Source: Liolophura sinensis (Eukaryota; Mollusca; Polyplacophora; Chitonida; Chitonidae). From it: a DNA stretch of 64,000 nucleotides. Positions 59,105-64,000 of this stretch are shown piece by piece; the stretch's first letter is position 1, and each line of letters starts with the position of its first letter. The translations under genes were made by a program, and so were the position numbers. The notes beneath the pieces are model-generated. The model did no database searches, was not told the DNA's origin, and saw only the letters and a program-made list of their open reading frames with translations. Where the stretch lies: assembly GCF_032854445.1 (NCBI RefSeq), contig NC_088302.1:43872645-43936644 (forward strand). The letters run 5' to 3'.

Positions 59105-60846
59105 CTGAAACACATGATACAATATAATCAATCAATCAATACTGAAATCACGATATGTAAAATTTATCTCTTAAAAACAGGATTATTTAATGGTTTATCT
59201 GATTGGTGCTTTACACTCTACTCAAGAGTGTTTCACTTATATGACAGTGGCCAGCATACTGGTGGGAGGATACCTGGCAGAGCCTTGGGAAAACCCAAGG
59301 CCATCCACAGGTTACTGGCAGACTTTCCCACGTATAAGAGGAAATCAGCACAACTCACATCGACCGCATTGGAGAGAGGCTTCTGGGTCATAGCGCCACA
59401 CTAGCCACGGGGGCCCCCTAATAGAATTTTTTTCATATTAAGGAATGAATGAATGATTGATTGTGAATTAACACAGCATTTAGCATTATTACACTATAGC
59501 TGTGCTCCAAGGCAGCCATTAAAGTGTACAAGTAAAAAGTAATGTGTTCCTCACATGAAATGTAATGGAGAACTGGGTCCAGAAATTCGAATTAGTATTT
59601 TTTTTTTTTTTTGATTTTTTTCTCATCAAGAAATGGAACAATTATATTCTAAGGTGGCTTTTTCAGGGCACACTTTTCACAGTTTATGATAAGAGATGAT
59701 TCTGCAGAAATTTTATTTTCAAAATTCTGATGAAACTATTTTCAAAATGTCCCGCAGAAAGCGATGTGATGTCACATCAACTAGATATGGTCCAAAATGG
59801 CTAGTAAACATTCTCAAAAAAATATGAAAATACAGTTTTAGGAAGAGTTAGGAACTTCAGAGGGTAATGACTTCAACTCATAGTTTTGTTCACTATAACC
59901 AAGAAAGCATATGGCTAAAAACAAGTGATTTTACTGAAGTCAATTTCTTTTTCAATGCAAGACATAAATGCCAAAACCAAAAAAAGGCTTACAATTCAAT
60001 GTACAATACATGTATCTTTTCATTTTGTTAAGGTATTACCAACTGATGCTTTTACTTCTTTCTTCTCCTGTGAGCAAACTTGTTAACAACCTTCATCATG
60101 CATAATTTTAAGGAACTACTACCAGTACTTGCCTTTTGAAGGAGAAAGCTGTTGTCCCAAAAAATGGCTGAAGAGCTCCTCCAAAGACAGTGACATGTGC
60201 CAAGTTTGAGGAGTCTGCTATCACCAAGGATAGACGGTACCTTTGTGGCACTTCCTGTTCATCATAACCAGAGTGACATTTGCCACACCAGAAACTGCAA
60301 AGATCACAGCAAACAGGTTATTAGATCAAAATTAATTCTCCATAAATATCATGATGCTGTATTTACCCCATTTTGCCAAGTTTTCTCATCTTTATTTTAG
60401 TGTTGCTCAGCGGACATGCATAAAAAACAAATTCTCACATATCATTCTTCATGGGTTACTGAACATTCTTTGGACAAGTGAAAAATGACCTCATGACTCG
60501 TGTCTATTGAGTAAAAAAAGATCAGATAAAACACAAAAACAAACCCAGAGCTTGAGTTATTTTAAATTATATGTGAGATTTTTTGTAAATTAAACTAAAT
60601 TCAAAGCCAAAATGGCCTTACAGCATGTACAACAGGAGTCAAACACTAGGATCTCAAGCACATCAGGAATTTTATTGTTTTGTCAGTTAATTTCAACATG
60701 AACAAAATATACTGCAGGTAGTATTACCTGCCATCAGCTGTGTCCAGTAACAGCTTACTGTAACACTGTGTACAGCATTGATAACACACTGAAGTATCCT
60801 TCACTGCAGTAACAGTGGCCAGCAGCAGACAACGCCCTGTCGCCAT
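55906..60846 (-). CDS. DDIAS: DNA damage-induced apoptosis suppressor homologue (DDIAS/noxin), three exons
   Basis: Coding exons on the minus strand are 60846-60728, 60294-60133 and 59104-55906, giving about 1,159 residues. Exons 1 and 2 encode an RPA1-C-like OB fold with a C4 zinc ribbon (C25, C28, C43, C46), then RYRLSLVIADSSNLAHVTVF, GGALQPFFGTTAFSF. Exon 3 starts RHIHCVESKAL and has ALDATFVGKQFWFGFSKG, close to the human protein. The rest is long, Ser/Asp-rich and disordered. Islands are conserved (EELPESEDLAAFLGDY, STPLLFSQ, C-terminal DLFSPDVLG). An acidic repeat of about 24 residues (DQDQTLPPTGDENES and relatives) lies near residues 355-410. The intron between exons 2 and 3 is GC-AG. 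In vertebrates DDIAS limits apoptosis after DNA damage. It lies head to head with DDX11. Confidence 0.85.
59188..59418 (-). mobile_element. tRNA-derived SINE, full length, in the DDIAS GC-AG intron
   Basis: Minus strand: head GGGGGCCCCCGTGGCTAGTG, a diverged B box, central block and tail. Lies in intron 2 of DDIAS, 84 bp from the acceptor of exon 3. Confidence 0.85.
60133..60294 (-). CDS. DDIAS: DDIAS exon 2
   Basis: Acceptor ttgcag. Encodes FWCGKCHSGYDEQEVPQRYR through TTAFSFK. It ends AAAAG followed by GCAAGT, a consensus GC-type donor. Phase with exon 3 (AG|A, Arg) supports it. Confidence 0.8.
60728..60846 (-). CDS. DDIAS: DDIAS exon 1
   Basis: ATGGCGACAGG start, 39 codons (MATGRCLLLATVTAVKDTSV, then CYQCCTQCYSKLLLDTADG) and donor GTAATA. 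Confidence 0.82.
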
Positions 60847-62776
60847 GATCAAAGCCAACCATGGTCAGAGTCAGCTATGACTCACCTGTTAAACTGTCAT
60901 CATCACCTGCAAATGGAAAAAAAAAAAAAAAAAAGAGTTCGAAATAAGGGAAGTGAATCAGTGGATATCCTCTGCAAGGTTCATATTAAAATCATTAAAA
61001 TTGCTGTCAATAAGTAACATCTTTTTACTTATTTTTGGGGGTACATATGTTATGAGCGACAACACAAATACACTTGCGTCATTCGCCTGTATGCAAGGGT
61101 TATCACCATTTATTATGCAGCTACACAGCAGAGCCAAGGCATTAAAGAAACACTGGCATGGTTCACTCTGATGTTCGGTTTGGATTGTCCAAATTTTGTA
61201 CGGCTACAGATGGCCTCAAACCAATGTAAGAGCGAACACCATTAAAAAAAACTGATGCAATTTCGTGCCCTTGTTCTCATATGTCAAGGCTGTCAGTACG
61301 TACAGCAGGTGGCTTTGAGCATTACCAAACGATATTGGGCCCACGCTGCTCAAGAAATAGCCAGTCAACATTCTGCCTGCAATCAACTTAAACTTGCATT
61401 GGTCAGAAGCTCCGCGGTAGGTTGCGAGAGCCCCCACTTTATCTTGTCTAACCCTGCGTGAATTCGTAAGACTGATGAAATGTTGTTTCGGCATATTGCT
61501 ACAACTGGAACTTTTATCTACCCGTAGTACAATCTTCTCTCTCCACACATATAAGTGTACTATCACTAGTATACAAGATGCTGTGATTAATACCAGAACC
61601 AATGGATTTCGTAATCGTGTATAGAAATTACTTTATGGTGTGAGTGGAATGATAAAGGAACGGTCGTAGGTCAGAGTCTGAGCGGACCGCGACTACGCAA
61701 GACGTCGTTGAAAATTTCTTCATTTCTTCTCATTTTCATTTTCCTAGTTATCTATTGGTACCATTATTTGAGGTTTAATTTTCGCCACATCAGTAATCTG
61801 GTGCGACTCGCTGGTTATTTTTGGTTACATGAAGACCCTATATGTTCACGTCAAGAAGAAGGCTTCCGAAAATAAAATGGACCATAAGAGATCTTGGATT
61901 TTATACTTACAACCATTTCTGACATCAAAGCATCAACAGAGTTTCAAACCTGCCGCTTTCGCCTTTGGCTTCCGGCTTGGAACGACTGCCGAAAGTCGGA
62001 CAAGTTGTTTGGGGAAATGGCGGGAGATCCAGTTTGGCCGAGCAGGGAGATTTTGTCCAATCTGTCGGACTGATGTCACACCGATAGACAGATGCTTTGT
62101 TCTGGGTCATTCTCTTCTGGGGTTCTTTGACAGCTAGGTGAATATTTTCACATGTTACGTAGGGTACGAATAGTTACTGACCGAAGGCCCACTTGCATGC
62201 ATACGAGTACATTTTCAAAGTTGATGCTGTTGCCAGAGTGACTTGCGTTTCATTCATCTGGCCATTTTGCATCAGTTGATGTTTGATTTTTTTATAACCC
62301 CGCTCTCAGACTGACATTTTCCCTTACTTCGGATGAATACTTTTGTTTTTTGTCCATTTTGTAGAATACTTGACGGCATCATGGCTACGATATTCTTATG
62401 TCACTACAGTACAGTCGTACATCCTTATATTTACTTCTCTTCGAGTAGTGCCATAGCTCGGACACCTTACACACTTATGTGTGTCTCCTGTGAAAGTACA
62501 AACTTGTACAAATATACACGCAATGATTTCGGTGGACCCGCCTTTTATTCTGTATCCCCATGTTGAACAAAACCTGAGATAACCATTATCAGGTGGTGCC
62601 TCGATCAGGATGTACAGTCATACACAAAACATGGATTTACTGAAACAAGATCTATTTCTTTGTAACAAGTATCATAAGAATCTCCACATATGCAGAAATA
62701 TACTAGACCAGTAAGCTGAATTTGAATTGACCCAGGACTTCCTCCTAGTGTGCCATGTACTTATTTGTGGTTTCAG
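60847..62776. promoter_or_regulatory. Shared divergent upstream region of DDIAS and DDX11
   Basis: About 1.95 kb separates the two start codons. It includes an A-run (60920-60934). A possible DDX11 5' UTR exon ends near 62137 with a CTAG|GTGAAT donor. Open frames at 61216-61602 (minus) and 61829-62137 (plus) show no recognisable domain. I cannot place the transcription starts. Confidence 0.4.
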
Positions 62777-62939
62777 AATGATTGGCCGGGTACCGATGCC
62801 ATGACCACTGTCCCACAGCTGACTGTGTCATGTGACAGTGCCGACCTTTTTGATGATGGTGACGATGATCTGCTGCTTTCAGTTGCATTGGATCCAGCTG
62901 ATGAGGGATGTCCGGCTCAGTCAGATGATAAAGCTTTGG
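62777..62939 (+). CDS. DDX11: DDX11 first coding exon
   Basis: Acceptor tttcag at 62771-62776. The in-frame ATG at 62801 is preceded by open sequence. The donor GTAACC is only six bases from a SINE insertion. Confidence 0.7.
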
Positions 62940-63638
62940 GTAACCTTTATTTATTTATTTATTTGATTGGTGTTTTATGCCGTACTCAAGAATATTTCAC
63001 TTATACGATGTTGGCCAGCATTATGGTGGGAGGAAACCTAGGAAACCCAGGGGACACCTTAAAACATCAGCAGGTGGCTAGCAGACTTTATCATGTGCAC
63101 CTGGAGAGGAAACCAGCATGAGGTGGTCTTGAACTCAGAGCGACTGCATTGAGGAGAGACACCTGCTTAATTTGGATACCAAACAGTATACATTCTTTCT
63201 AAGATACCATTTATTTGATTTATTTATTTGATTGGTATTTTATGCCATACTCAAGAATATTTCACTTGTACGACAGCTGTGAGACTGAATAGCAATAAGA
63301 TTGTCTTTTGTGTAAAATCCAACTTCAAGTATAAACTTGTGTTTCAAAAGGTTTTTATCAGTAAAAACAGTAGAAATTATTTTGCATAGCCCAGTATTTG
63401 TGTCAATTAAAATGTACATTTATTTTGCTTTATGATCATATCTTTTCATCTAATTCATTTTATTCTGGTGACAGGAAACATCACTAAAAATAATAAGGAA
63501 GTGGAGAACGCTGTACAGGTACCAGAGAAGTTTGCCTTCCCTTTTGAACCATATGGTATACAAGTGGGCTTCATGAAAGCTCTTTATCAAAGCCTGGAAA
63601 TGGGCAAGATTGGAATCTTTGAAAGTCCTACTGGAACG
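62801..63638 (+). CDS. DDX11: ATP-dependent DNA helicase DDX11/CHL1 homologue, first two coding exons (partial)
   Basis: Exons 62777-62939 (coding from the ATG at 62801) and 63475-63638 join in phase. The first encodes an acidic leader, [20 protein letters not shown] through [15 protein letters not shown]. The second encodes [20 protein letters not shown], then [17 protein letters not shown]. This matches the DDX11/ChlR1 start (FPFxPYxIQxxFMxxLY, [12 protein letters not shown]) better than FANCJ, RTEL1 or XPD. The exon ends exactly inside the Walker A motif (SPTGT|GKS expected next). The rest of this superfamily 2 Fe-S helicase, which acts in sister-chromatid cohesion and fork stability, lies beyond the window. 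The 46-residue acidic leader is not present in the human protein as I recall it. Confidence 0.83.
62946..63164 (-). mobile_element. tRNA-derived SINE inserted next to the DDX11 splice donor
   Basis: Minus strand: diverged head and B box (GAGTTCAAGACC), a rearranged central block, then tail ATACGGCATAAAACACCAAT and (aaat)n ending at 62946. Confidence 0.85.
63209..63282 (-). mobile_element. tRNA-derived SINE tail fragment
   Basis: Contains TTTATTTATTTGATTGGTAT and AAGAATATTTCACTTGTACG only; a second partial copy in the same intron. Confidence 0.8.
63475..63638 (+). CDS. DDX11: DDX11 exon with Q-motif-like region and half of Walker A
   Basis: Acceptor gtgacag, donor GTAAAT. 54 codons after a split Gly. 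Confidence 0.87.
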
Positions 63639-64000
63639 GTAAATGTTAAAGCATTTAGACAGAAATTGTTAATATTTGGTTCGGAATATTTAAGAAAGGT
63701 GATCATGGGTTAATTCTGCTGTCTGTATTAGTCACAAATGCGCACGTATAAGGGTTTTCACTATATGTTTTGAGTGTAAGGCTACACTGGGAAAGTTGTC
63801 TCTGTAGAGAAGTAAATGTAGTAAAACAGGAGTCAAGGTCATGGATACCTGCTCAAAATTTCACCTTTTAGTAATAAATAATACTTTTAGATACTAATTT
63901 GGTGTTGCATGCCCACTCTAAATTAACACAGGTCTTGCCAAAATTAAGCCAACCTAAGCCTGAATTTCCCTTTAAATAGTTTGATTTTGTTAATATAGAC
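63639..64000 (+). other. DDX11: DDX11 intron, truncated by the window edge
   Basis: AT-rich intronic sequence after the donor at 63639. No further DDX11 exon is visible before the window ends. Confidence 0.6.

Noticed and set aside
61216-62137. Two open frames (128 aa minus, 102 aa plus) between DDIAS and DDX11
   Set aside because: No recognisable domain, overlapping frames on both strands in the first case, and location in a probable promoter region.

Overview
The window is animal nuclear DNA, most likely from a mollusc or another lophotrochozoan. The evidence is a set of spliced eukaryotic genes (RPL31, a GT92 glycosyltransferase, DDIAS, DDX11) set in a repeat-rich background. That background holds at least 16 copies of a tRNA-derived SINE with a conserved central block that I know from molluscan genomes; calling it MetaSINE-like is from memory and not verified. 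No bacterial operons, CRISPR arrays or organelle genes are visible.

Layout. Positions 1-4.7 kb hold a Ty3/gypsy-class LTR retrotransposon on the minus strand (Gag, CCHC, protease, integrase, then RT thumb and RNase H) with two frameshifts and a missing RT core. It has a tRNA-Pro-type primer binding site and a candidate LTR. Positions 5.3-6.8 kb hold an SGNH-hydrolase ORF and the 3' end of a non-LTR retrotransposon, followed by three copies of a small stem-loop. RPL31 runs on the minus strand from a 5'TOP leader exon at 16.8 kb to its last exon at 11.0 kb. Positions 17-25 kb are mostly non-coding, with a 39-bp minisatellite at 21.4-23.0 kb. A small minus-strand gene of unknown function lies at 26 kb. 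A three-exon GT92 glycosyltransferase occupies 32.3-35.9 kb (minus). Two clearly related small genes of unknown function lie at 40.2-40.7 and 46.8-47.5 kb (minus). The second is cut by a tandem duplication of 2,857 bp (47,108-52,821), which leaves a truncated chimeric copy upstream. Minisatellites occur at 41.3-42.6, 44.5-45.1 and 53.0-53.9 kb.

The right end holds two genome-maintenance genes placed head to head: DDIAS (minus, three exons, 55.9-60.8 kb, one GC-AG intron) and the start of DDX11/CHL1 (plus, from 62.8 kb, running off the window). Their start codons are about 2 kb apart.

The best candidates for something undescribed are the small paralogous family with a C-terminal KC(M/L)xW motif, the near-perfect tandem duplication that made a chimeric copy of one member, the triple stem-loop in the LINE 3' region, and the 39-bp minisatellite that is open on both strands. 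Exon boundaries were read by eye from splice signals, reading phase and remembered family sequences. No alignment or database search was run.
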